Source of the DNA: SAR324 cluster bacterium
GTDB taxonomy: Bacteria > SAR324 > XYD2-FULL-50-16
Assembly (NCBI GenBank): GCA_028282885.1
Contig: JANQGX010000027.1
Coordinates: forward strand, 62,001-126,000
Length of the DNA: 64,000 bases
Direction of reading: 5' to 3'
Part shown: piece by piece, positions 34,795 through 42,975 of the stretch
Layout: every line of letters begins with the position of its first letter
How positions within the stretch are numbered: position 1 is the first letter of the stretch
Translations under genes and position numbers: made by a program
The notes under the pieces: model-generated
What the model saw: only the letters and a program-made list of their open reading frames with translations
What the model was told of the DNA's origin: nothing
Database searches by the model: none

Positions 34795-35850
34795 ATGAAA
34801 TACAGACTGAAGACATTAGTTTCCATAATCATTGCCTTTGTATTGGCTGTTTCCGCCGACAGCCTCTTCGCGGCAGATTCCATTAATGCGTATATGGGAT
34901 TTTCCAGGGAGGTTAACGAAGCGCTGGCAAAACGCATTCAGGAAAAAACGGGAGTTGAGGTTAAGAATATCACTCTTTCCTGGGGAGAGATTTGGGCCAG
35001 AATCAAAACCGAAGCACCAAGATTTAATGCCGACATGGTTTTATCCTTCGGAGCCAGTGAAGCGATCAACGGGGCAAAAAAAGGGTACTATGAGTCATAT
35101 GTATCACCTGCCTGGAGTGATATTGACAATGCATTCAAGTCCCCGGACGGCACTTATTATGCTCTCGGCACCTTCTCTTTTTTACTTTTGGGGAACAAGA
35201 AAAAGCTGGCCGAAAAAGGATACGGGATGCCCATGAGCTATAAAGAGTTGCTCGATCCCAGGTGGAAAGGACAGATTGTGATGCCTTCCATTCGAACCTC
35301 GGGCACGGCGTTTATGATTACCTATTCCTTTCTGCAGCTCTATGGCGAGAAAAAGGGTTGGGAATACCTGGAAGCCCTGGACAGGAATATCGTTTTCTAT
35401 ACCAAGAGCGGAAATGCACCGACAGACCTGGTGGGCAGGGGCGAATACCTTCTCGGTCTGGGTGCGGATGAGAACGTTTTGAAAAGAATCAATGATGGTT
35501 ATCCCCTGGCATGGTCAATCCCGGTGGAAGGTATCGGTTATGAAGGAAACTACTGCACTATTCTGAAAGGTACTAAAAAACTGACCCTGACAAAGAAAGT
35601 GATGGACTACTTGGGATCGCAAGATGCCAGTACATTCCTGGCCTCCATGGGTTATATTCCCCCACGCCCGGGTATTCCCAGTGCGCTTTATGGGGCAGCC
35701 AAGCCTAACTTCATCGATCTGGATCACTCCTGGGCCGTGAACAACAAAAGAAAGGTGGTGAAGATCTGGAAGAGCAAGTTCATGATGAAAGAGACCGCCA
35801 AGGCCAAGAAAGTCGGAGACCAGAAGGAAGCAAAAGCGGCATCACAATAA
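34795..35850 (+). CDS. ABC transporter substrate-binding protein, 2-aminoethylphosphonate/iron (PhnS/FbpA) class
   Basis: This 351-residue periplasmic protein has a signal peptide (residues 4-24, cleavage near LFAADS) and the fold of the FbpA/PhnS class: NAYMGFSREVNEALAKRIQEKTGVEV, then DMVLSFGASEAING, then the DPRWKGQIVMPS block with a final GYIPPRPG. It captures its ligand for the permease at 35890. An AAAGGAG supports the ATG at 34795. FbpA-type iron binders are the alternative. The regulon element and the PLP enzymes favour an aminophosphonate ligand. The C-terminal KKVGDQKEAKAASQ tail is an unusual charged extension. Confidence 0.82.
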   Translation: MKYRLKTLVSIIIAFVLAVSADSLFAADSINAYMGFSREVNEALAKRIQEKTGVEVKNITLSWGEIWARIKTEAPRFNADMVLSFGASEAINGAKKGYYESYVSPAWSDIDNAFKSPDGTYYALGTFSFLLLGNKKKLAEKGYGMPMSYKELLDPRWKGQIVMPSIRTSGTAFMITYSFLQLYGEKKGWEYLEALDRNIVFYTKSGNAPTDLVGRGEYLLGLGADENVLKRINDGYPLAWSIPVEGIGYEGNYCTILKGTKKLTLTKKVMDYLGSQDASTFLASMGYIPPRPGIPSALYGAAKPNFIDLDHSWAVNNKRKVVKIWKSKFMMKETAKAKKVGDQKEAKAASQ

Positions 35851-35889
35851 TCCCCATAGTGTGAACCATCGAAATTGAGGAGTGGACGA

Positions 35890-37575
35890 ATGACTGAAGT
35901 AGCAATTAATCCCGTTAACAGGGGGTGGTGGTACAGCGTCAGGGCTTATGTCAATAAGAACCTGGTGAATATATTTGCCGGAGGCCTCTTCCTGGTTCTT
36001 GCCATCTTCCTCGTTTATCCCATCGCGGCCGTCCTGATTAAAAGTTTCTGGGGCGATGACGGATTAACCTTTGATTTTTACAGGGAGTTTTTCACTTACA
36101 ATTTTTACTATTGGTCGTTGATAAACACCCTTATACTCGGGCTGTCGACTATGGTGATACTTCTGGTGGTTGGATTCTGTTTTGCCTACCTGACCACCCG
36201 CGGTCCCGAGTGGTTGAGAAAACCCCTGAAGATTGTGGCGTTGCTGCCTCTTGCCGCTCCTCCATATATTTTTTCAATTTCGTTGATAACCCTTTTTGGC
36301 AGAAACGGATTCATCAACAACCTGTTCAACTTCGATTTCAATATCTATAGCTGGGTGGGGGTGATCGCCGCCCAGTGTCTGGCTTTTCTGCCGCTCTCTT
36401 ATATGATGATCGAGAATGTTCTCAACTCCCTCAATCCCAGCATCGAAGAGACGGCTGCCGACATGGGAGCCACGGAATACAAGATCATCAGGTCCATAAC
36501 CATCCCCCTTGCAGCTCCCGGTTTGTTAAAAGCCGCTCTGCTGGTATTTGTGATGACGATTGCCGAGTTCGGTAATCCGGCTATTCTGGGTGGCAGAACG
36601 CCATTCCTGGCTCCGGACACCTATCTCATGATTACCGGCGAAGGGGATTTCAATATGGCGAGCGTGCTTTCCGTCATCCTTATCCTCCCTTGTGTGGTGA
36701 TTTTTGTTCTTCACAACTATGTCCTGAAAGGGAAGGGATACGCCACCATCGTCGGTAAGGCCACACCCACCGAAAAAAAGGAGATCATACCGGGAATCAA
36801 AATACCGTTCATGATCATCACCTTTGCGGTTGGTCTCCTGGTTGTGATGAGCTTTGTCGTGATTCTGGTGGGATCTTTTGTCAAGATCGTGGGGGTCGAC
36901 AATACCTTTGTCATGGACCACATTGTCAATACGCAGTCCAATACGGCTATTTATAACAGTATCAAGGTTTCTCTTGCTGCCGGTTTTTTTGGAGCCATCG
37001 TCGGTACGCTGCTGGCTTATGTCATTATGCGGGGGAAGTTTTTCGGCAGGCACGCCATGGAAATGATGGCACTCTCCGGCTTTGCGCTGCCCGGAACAGT
37101 GATCGGTGTCGGCTATATCATTGCCTTTAATAATCCACCGTTTCTGCTGACTGGGACGATATGGATCATCATCCTGAACTGTGTATTTAGATTCCTGGCG
37201 GTAGGGGTGGAGGCCGGCATCAGCAAGCTCCACCAGATCAGTATCGAAATCGAAGAAGCCTCGGCAGACCTGGGAGCGGATTTCCTGACGATCTTCTTCA
37301 GAATTATCCTGCCCATCATGTTCTCCGCGTTCATCGCAGGATTTATTTACACCTTTATGACCACCATGATGTCGTTGAGTTCGGTGATATTCCTGGTGAC
37401 ACCCGGATTTGACCTGGCATCCGTCTATATTTACCTGACCGCTCAACTGGGAGAACTTGGACTTGCCTCCGCCACGACGGTGAAAGTGATCTTTATCGTG
37501 GCTATCGGAATGGGAATCCTCAAGATAATTGCCAGAAAAACCGGATTTGATGTTAGTAAAAAACAAGGAGCATAA
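35890..37575 (+). CDS. ABC transporter permease with two fused halves (PhnU/FbpB class)
   Basis: The 561-residue membrane protein holds two permease domains in one chain, about 12 spans in total. Each has an EAA loop: IEETAADMGATEYKIIRSITIPLAAPGL (read in parts) and IEEASADLGADFLTIFFRIILPIM. The fused two-domain layout is typical of PhnU-type AEP permeases and FbpB iron permeases. GAGGAGTGG supports the ATG at 35890. It lies 40 nt after the binding protein and 4 nt before the ATPase gene. Confidence 0.88.
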   Translation: MTEVAINPVNRGWWYSVRAYVNKNLVNIFAGGLFLVLAIFLVYPIAAVLIKSFWGDDGLTFDFYREFFTYNFYYWSLINTLILGLSTMVILLVVGFCFAYLTTRGPEWLRKPLKIVALLPLAAPPYIFSISLITLFGRNGFINNLFNFDFNIYSWVGVIAAQCLAFLPLSYMMIENVLNSLNPSIEETAADMGATEYKIIRSITIPLAAPGLLKAALLVFVMTIAEFGNPAILGGRTPFLAPDTYLMITGEGDFNMASVLSVILILPCVVIFVLHNYVLKGKGYATIVGKATPTEKKEIIPGIKIPFMIITFAVGLLVVMSFVVILVGSFVKIVGVDNTFVMDHIVNTQSNTAIYNSIKVSLAAGFFGAIVGTLLAYVIMRGKFFGRHAMEMMALSGFALPGTVIGVGYIIAFNNPPFLLTGTIWIIILNCVFRFLAVGVEAGISKLHQISIEIEEASADLGADFLTIFFRIILPIMFSAFIAGFIYTFMTTMMSLSSVIFLVTPGFDLASVYIYLTAQLGELGLASATTVKVIFIVAIGMGILKIIARKTGFDVSKKQGA

Positions 37576-37579
37576 GCAG

Positions 37580-38674
37580 ATGGAAAACAGAAGATCTCCC
37601 ATGTTGGAGTTGGTCGATATTCACAAGAGTTTCGGCGATGTGGAAGTGTTGAAGGGCATCTCCTCCTCCATCGAAAAAGGGGAACTATTAACCTTCGTCG
37701 GCCCCAGCGGTTGTGGCAAGACCACATTATTGAGAATTGTGGGAGGATTTACCCCGGCCACCTCCGGGCGAGTTATACTCGACGGTCAGGATATCAGTTC
37801 CCTGCCGCCAAACATGAGAAACACCAAAATGGTGTTTCAGAGCTATGCGCTCTTTCCCCACATGAACGTGCGAAAGAATATTGCCTTCGGTCTTACCCTG
37901 AAGAAATGGAGCAAAACCGAGATCAACAAGCGGGTGGATGAGATGCTGGAGCTGGTTCACATGGAGGGATTGGGAGAGCGTCACATCGACCAGATCAGTG
38001 GCGGTCAGCAGCAAAGGGTAGCCTTGGCCAGGGCGCTGGCTTTGGGGCCCAAGGTGTTGCTTCTGGATGAGCCCCTTTCCAATCTGGATGCTAATCTGCG
38101 GGTTGTCATGCGGGAAGAGATCAGAAAAATCCAGGAGCAGATCGGCATCACCACCATATTTGTCACCCATGACCAGTATGAGGCAATGAGCATATCCGAT
38201 CGACTCCTGGTTCTAAAGGATGGCGTCATCCAGCAGATCGGATCCCCGGTGGAGATTTATGAGAAACCGGCAAATGAGTTTATTGCGGGTTTCGTCGGCT
38301 ATGTCAATATCCTCAATGGAAAGATAAACGAGAGAGCCAACGGTAGCAATACTTTCAAAATATCAACTACCTATGGGGATATTGAAATAGACTCCGAGCG
38401 TGAGGATATCGGGGATGGGGATGAAATTCTGGTGGTGGTCAGACCTGAATCCCTGAGCCTGAAAAAGCCGAATTCAGCACAGAAATTGAATGGGATCAAA
38501 GGGACGGTTCTTACCCACATGTATGCCGGAAACCACTCAAAATACTCGGTTAAGGTGGGGGATAAAAATATCGTTGTCGATCAGCACAATCCCAAAGACT
38601 CACCCCGGTATCAGCACAATGATACTGTGGAGTTGCTGATCCCCAGAAATGCGCACATCCTGAAACGGCAGTGA
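37580..38674 (+). CDS. ABC transporter ATPase (PhnT/FbpC/PotA class)
   Basis: The 364-residue ATPase has Walker A GPSGCGKTT, Q-loop FQSYALFPHMN, signature ISGGQQQR, Walker B VLLLDEPLSNLDANLR and His in VTHDQYEAMSISDRL. The C-terminal TOBE domain (about 290-364) regulates import. AAGGAG 9 nt before the ATG at 37580 fixes the start; the longer reading lies inside the permease gene. It ends the importer operon. Its stop directly abuts the stop of the convergent FolE2 gene. Confidence 0.9.
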   Translation: MENRRSPMLELVDIHKSFGDVEVLKGISSSIEKGELLTFVGPSGCGKTTLLRIVGGFTPATSGRVILDGQDISSLPPNMRNTKMVFQSYALFPHMNVRKNIAFGLTLKKWSKTEINKRVDEMLELVHMEGLGERHIDQISGGQQQRVALARALALGPKVLLLDEPLSNLDANLRVVMREEIRKIQEQIGITTIFVTHDQYEAMSISDRLLVLKDGVIQQIGSPVEIYEKPANEFIAGFVGYVNILNGKINERANGSNTFKISTTYGDIEIDSEREDIGDGDEILVVVRPESLSLKKPNSAQKLNGIKGTVLTHMYAGNHSKYSVKVGDKNIVVDQHNPKDSPRYQHNDTVELLIPRNAHILKRQ

Positions 38675-39472
38675 TTATTCATCATTGAATCCGACCATGC
38701 CCTGATCGCTGCAGATATACGCGTAGGCGCTGTGGTTGTGGATGGATTCGAAATTCTCAACGCTGACGGAATACCAGGTGATATTCTTGTCAGCTTTGAG
38801 CTTCACCGCAATATCACGCACGATATCTTCCACAAACTTGGGATTGGAAAACGCCTTCTCCGTTACCAGTTTTTCGTCAGATCGTTTCAGAATAGAGTAT
38901 ACTTCACAGGAAGCCGCTGATTCGACTGTGGCGATCATATCTTCAATCCAGAGCAGCTCCTTGAAACGGGTCATCAGGCGAACCTCCCCTCGCTGGTTAT
39001 GGGCCCCGAACTCGCTGATCTCCTTGGAACAGGGGCAGACGGAAGTGATGGGCACCCGCACCTCAACCAGAATATCGGCCTTATCATCGGCATTACTGGT
39101 GGCGTGGAATGCACAGTCGTAGTTCATTAAACCGCGTGACCCGCTGACCGGAGCTTTTTTTTCGATGAAATAGGGAAATCGGACCTCAATATCAGCGGAT
39201 TGAGCATTGAGCTGTTTTTTCATCTCATCCAGAATTATCGCAAGCGATTTCAGGGACATCTCATTGCGGAATCCGTGCAGCATTTCGATGAATCGACTCA
39301 TGTGGGTGCCTTTATACTCATGTGGCAGATCCACATACATATTGATGGTGGCAGTGGTTTGTTGATGCCCGTGGGTTTTATCGAGCACGGTGATGGGGTA
39401 TTTGATGCCCTTGACACCGACGCGATCGATGGGCATATTTCTAAGGTCTTTCTGGTTCTGGACGTCTTCCAT
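38675..39472 (-). CDS. folE2: GTP cyclohydrolase FolE2
   Basis: The 265-residue protein belongs to the type IB GTP cyclohydrolases (FolE2/MptA), which convert GTP to dihydroneopterin triphosphate for folate or pterins, using Zn, Mn or Fe. Seen: VGVKGIKYPITVLDK, QQTTATINMYVDLPHEYKGTHMSRF, and the metal-binding Cys in TSVCPCSKEISEFGAHNQRG (read in parts). The C-terminus has ENFESIHNHSAYAY. Length matches the family. It is convergent with the ABC operon with no spacer, and its own promoter lies in the 39473-39899 gap. Confidence 0.92.
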   Translation of the reverse strand: MEDVQNQKDLRNMPIDRVGVKGIKYPITVLDKTHGHQQTTATINMYVDLPHEYKGTHMSRFIEMLHGFRNEMSLKSLAIILDEMKKQLNAQSADIEVRFPYFIEKKAPVSGSRGLMNYDCAFHATSNADDKADILVEVRVPITSVCPCSKEISEFGAHNQRGEVRLMTRFKELLWIEDMIATVESAASCEVYSILKRSDEKLVTEKAFSNPKFVEDIVRDIAVKLKADKNITWYSVSVENFESIHNHSAYAYICSDQGMVGFNDE

Positions 39473-39899
39473 TTTTCCTGTTCTCGGTCAGACTTTCGAC
39501 GTTGGTGTATCAAACCGGTTTCCGGCAACCACTCGGATCGCATTCAATCCTGATTCAAATGGACGATCCGTTCCGATCAGCAGATAAATCGGCTCAAAAG
39601 CCTATCATAGCAGTTTAACACAAATGTTCAAAGCGAGGAGGCCAGGATTCAATTCCCAACCCGCCACTTTAATTTTAACCCCTGCTGTTCCGGCAGGCAA
39701 GGATTTTCAAGGCTTTCTCATTCTGCCCCGACCGACCTGGGAACTCGTTGGTGATTTCAGGCGCTTAACCATGGCAGAATCGTCGTCCGGAAAACAACCC
39801 ATGTTGAGAGAACCGGTGAAGACTGCTAGGCTTGATTCCAATCACGGGTTGGAACGAGTTGAAGGGATTAATGAATGATTTGTAACAGGTATTCAAATA
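39473..39899. other. Intergenic region between FolE2 and the phosphatidyltransferase
   Basis: About 430 bases. A frame of 84 codons (39624-39878) has no ribosome-binding site, odd composition and no recognisable domain, so I leave it out. A weak hairpin CTGC-tgttccg-GCAG lies near 39682. I see no other element. Confidence 0.4.
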
Positions 39900-40775
39900 A
39901 TGTCACGGATTTTCCGAATAAAGGAGCACTCATTCATAGCGGATTTTAAACGGGGAATGAAGCCAAACTGGTCTTTCTCAGCGAGATTGGATGAGCTGCT
40001 CTATTTTCCCACCTGGCCGTTGGTGTATCTTCTCAGTCGAACCAGAATTACGCCTAATCAACTGGTAATGGTCTCCTTTCTTGTCGGGATGGCATTTGTG
40101 ACGGGAGCATTTCTCGGGTTTCTGAAGAGCCATCCAACAACCATGTCGATTCTCCTTATTCTGCGGGTTTTGCTGGATTGCGCAGACGGTCAACTGGCCA
40201 GGTATACGGGGAGAACCTCCAACTTGGGAGCCTTATACGATCTGGCTGCTGATTTTGTCTTCACGATTCTGTTTTTTCTCAGTCTGGCAGTGCATCTTTC
40301 AATCATTGATCAACTTGAGGTCTATGAAGCTGTTCTATTGAGTCTGGCGGCTCTGGTCTTTTTTCTCTGTTCAACAACGGTTTTTTCCTTTCTCGCCTTT
40401 CAGCTCCAAACATCGAATCAGACGATTGAAAGTGTCAAAAGCATGTTTATTCGATCATTACCGAATGACAGGAAAGGGGATAAGGCCTATGAAATGAAGC
40501 TCGACTTTTTTAACGGAGTATTCAGGTATACCTGGAGGGCTGTGACGCTTGTGGTTTTCCGGCTGTTCTTCAATAAAGGTCGAACCTGCCGTCATTCCAC
40601 CATTTTGGGGCTACTCTCACCCCTTGAATACAGCGTTCAACTGTTTATCTTTGCAGCGTTCCTGCTGATCGGAATCAGTCCGGTCTGGTATCTACTCTTC
40701 ATAATCGCGGTCTTCGGGGCAATGGTTCTCCTGCTTTTAATAGGTGGGCAGAAGACCTATTTTATTATCCTCTGA
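39900..40775 (+). CDS. CDP-alcohol phosphatidyltransferase family protein
   Basis: The 291-residue membrane protein carries the CDP-OH-P signature D-G-x2-A-R-x8-G-x3-D-x3-D: DCADGQLARYTGRTSNLGALYDLAAD (read in parts, about residues 98-123). About six spans follow. It moves a phosphatidyl or similar phospho-group from a CDP-alcohol to another alcohol in the inner membrane. The alcohol is unknown; PgsA- and CdsA-linked phosphatidylinositol-phosphate-like roles are possible. It overlaps the convergent acyl-CoA dehydrogenase by 11 nt. The start lacks a clear ribosome-binding site. Confidence 0.8.
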   Translation: MSRIFRIKEHSFIADFKRGMKPNWSFSARLDELLYFPTWPLVYLLSRTRITPNQLVMVSFLVGMAFVTGAFLGFLKSHPTTMSILLILRVLLDCADGQLARYTGRTSNLGALYDLAADFVFTILFFLSLAVHLSIIDQLEVYEAVLLSLAALVFFLCSTTVFSFLAFQLQTSNQTIESVKSMFIRSLPNDRKGDKAYEMKLDFFNGVFRYTWRAVTLVVFRLFFNKGRTCRHSTILGLLSPLEYSVQLFIFAAFLLIGISPVWYLLFIIAVFGAMVLLLLIGGQKTYFIIL

Positions 40776-42006
40776 AGGAGCCGTATCCGGTCAGGTATTC
40801 GCCCAGGATCAGCTTGTGCATGTTGCGGGTGCCCTCGTAGGTAATCACCGATTGCAGATTGGCGATATGCCTGATCGGAGAATAGTCCAGCGTGATACCA
40901 TTTGCCCCCAGCATATCCCTGGCGGTTATGGCGGCCTTCAAGGCGTCATCGAGACAAGCCAGTTTTCCCATGGAGATGTGAGCATGTTCGATTTCTCCTG
41001 AATCCATCAGTTGTGCCAGCCGGACGACATAAGCCTGGTTGCGGGTAATATTGACGTACATTTCAACAAGGCTGTCCTGGATAAGCTGGTTATGCGAAAG
41101 CGGTCTGGAGAATTGCAGGCGGGATTCGGCATATTGTCTTGCCTCGTCAAAACAGTCCATGGCAACACCGACACCTCCCCAGGCAATGCCAAACCTGGCT
41201 TTGTTAAGACATTGCAGTGCTGATTTCAATCCCCTGGTTTTGGGCATCCGTCGGTTTTCCGGGATGAAGACATTATCCATATACAGTTCACCGGTACTGG
41301 AGGCACAGAGAGAAAGTTTATTGGTCATTTCCACCCGGGAAAGCCCGGAATCTTCTTTCAGGAGGATAAAGCCATTAACCCGGCCCTCATCGTCTTCCAG
41401 CTTAGCCCAGATGACAGCCAGATCTGCGATGGCTGCATTGGTAATCCATCGTTTTATGCCGTTAACAATGTATCCATCCTCGGGAGCTGTCTCCTTACCC
41501 CCCGGAATGGATTCTCCCTTTTTTATCTTGCGGGCAGTGGTTTCCATGCTACCGGGGTCACTACCATGGTTGGGTTCGGTCAATCCGAAGCAACCGATCA
41601 TTCCATTCTCAAGTCCCGGTTTTGCTAACCTGGGGAGGTATTCCAGTTTTTGTTCTTCACTACCACAGTTGTATATGGGGAACATAACCAGGGAGTTCTG
41701 CACGGAGACAAAGCTCCTCAGTCCGCTGTCCACTGCCTCCAATTCCCTGCAGGCTGCTCCGTAGTTTTCATATGAGGCATCGATACCACCGTACCTGGCC
41801 GGCAGTGTCATACCAAACAGATCCATTTTGGCAAATTCACCGATAATCTCGATCGGAAAACGATTATTCTTGAAGGATTCTGAAAAAAGCTCCCTGGCGT
41901 TGAGTCGATGCAGAACCCTTCTCAACTCTTTGATCAAAACCTGGGAATCTTTGCTGAGGGTTTCATCAAGCTTCAGAAAATCTACCGGTTTATATGTTCT
42001 TGCCAT
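40765..42006 (-). CDS. Glutaryl-CoA dehydrogenase-like acyl-CoA dehydrogenase
   Basis: This 413-residue FAD enzyme matches glutaryl-CoA dehydrogenase. It has LRSFVSVQNSLVMFPIYNCGSEEQKLEYLP (read in parts; the Arg binds the distal carboxylate in the family), then CFGLTEPNHGSDPGSM, KRWITNAAIADLAVIWAK, and the catalytic Glu in ITYEGTRNMHKLILGEYLTG. It oxidises and usually decarboxylates glutaryl-CoA to crotonyl-CoA in lysine/aromatic degradation; some anaerobes have non-decarboxylating forms. No electron-transfer flavoprotein gene is visible in the window. It is followed by the RibD-like gene upstream on the same strand. Confidence 0.9.
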   Translation of the reverse strand: MARTYKPVDFLKLDETLSKDSQVLIKELRRVLHRLNARELFSESFKNNRFPIEIIGEFAKMDLFGMTLPARYGGIDASYENYGAACRELEAVDSGLRSFVSVQNSLVMFPIYNCGSEEQKLEYLPRLAKPGLENGMIGCFGLTEPNHGSDPGSMETTARKIKKGESIPGGKETAPEDGYIVNGIKRWITNAAIADLAVIWAKLEDDEGRVNGFILLKEDSGLSRVEMTNKLSLCASSTGELYMDNVFIPENRRMPKTRGLKSALQCLNKARFGIAWGGVGVAMDCFDEARQYAESRLQFSRPLSHNQLIQDSLVEMYVNITRNQAYVVRLAQLMDSGEIEHAHISMGKLACLDDALKAAITARDMLGANGITLDYSPIRHIANLQSVITYEGTRNMHKLILGEYLTGYGSFRG

Positions 42007-42116
42007 ATTTGTTACCTTACGATGGATTATTGTAGGTTCAGAATTTGTTTGGTTTCCTCGGAAATGGCGATGTCACGGGTCGTTTTTTTTGGCAGTGTGG
42101 ACAGATTTTTTCCATG

Positions 42117-42641
42117 TTATCCCCTTTTAACCAGATAGTGGAGAAGCAGGGTCCCTTCGGAATTGAGCTTCTCGACACTGTCGAGTGTGAGCGAGAAGTT
42201 CTTTTTCGGGTTGTCGACGATCTGCATCCCGGTTTTCATGATCATGGGTTCTACGGTCAGATAGATGTCATCGATCAGCTCTTCTTCCATAAACTGTGCA
42301 TTGGTTCCGGGACCTCCCAGGAGGGCGATTTGCTCAATACCTCTTGCCTTGATTTGAGAGCAGATCTCTTTGACATCACCGGATACGAAACTCACCTTAT
42401 CCTTTGCCGGAAATTGTTCCGGATGACCGGATAACACGAAGAATTCTACACCAGGGTAGGGATTGCCACCTATGGACCGATAAGTGTTGGAGCCCATGAT
42501 AACCGATCCGATCTTGTGGATTTTATCCAGAAACTGCTCCCTGTCTTCACTGGAATTCCATTCAAAGGAGTTCTGAACCGTCTTCTGGGCAACGATCCCG
42601 TTAACCGACATCACCATGAGGAGGGTTATTCTGGGTTTCAT
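42117..42641 (-). CDS. RibD C-terminal/dihydrofolate-reductase-like protein
   Basis: The 174-residue protein has the DHFR/RibD-C fold: PRITLLMVMSVNGIVA, then IGSVIMGSNTYRSIGGNPYPGVEFFVLSG (read in parts), then IALLGGPGTNAQFMEEELIDDIYLTVEPMIM. Its nucleotide-binding GGPG and Ser-Asn-Gly segments fit NADPH binding. Such stand-alone members reduce pterin- or riboflavin-like pyrimidines, but many are uncharacterised. No riboflavin genes lie nearby. Confidence 0.82.
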   Translation of the reverse strand: MKPRITLLMVMSVNGIVAQKTVQNSFEWNSSEDREQFLDKIHKIGSVIMGSNTYRSIGGNPYPGVEFFVLSGHPEQFPAKDKVSFVSGDVKEICSQIKARGIEQIALLGGPGTNAQFMEEELIDDIYLTVEPMIMKTGMQIVDNPKKNFSLTLDSVEKLNSEGTLLLHYLVKRG

Positions 42642-42975
42642 CCGTTTTCCTGATAAAAGCGCGTATAGTTATGGAACAACCTGACTAGTCTCCGATTTTT
42701 CTTACTGTAGTGGATTTAAGGATTAACTGCAACGCAGTGACGCCCGAGGTATCATAGGGATTCCCCACGCGCATCAATCAACTGTTGGATAGGACCGGGA
42801 CTTAGGGAAAATCATCAGCGGCATATTTCCGGGGGGTATCTGTGAAGGAGAACCAAGCTTTTTCAAGGAATTTACTGTTTTAATAAAATAATCCGTATTA
42901 CTGAAGTGCAAGTTTATCCTCGACTTTGCTAAAAAATCGTTTTTACTGATTGGAAATTGATTGCGAGTTTGAGTC
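42642..42975. other. Intergenic region
   Basis: About 330 bases between the RibD-like gene and the histidine kinase, both on the minus strand. It holds a small hairpin ACTGC-aac-GCAGT near 42727 and no convincing gene or terminator. Confidence 0.4.

Noticed and set aside
39640..39675. T-arm-like sequence (GGATTCAATTCC) followed by a CGCCA end
   Set aside because: No acceptor, D-arm or anticodon arm could be folded upstream, so it is not a tRNA.
39624..39878. 84-codon frame
   Set aside because: No ribosome-binding site, no domain and non-coding-like composition.
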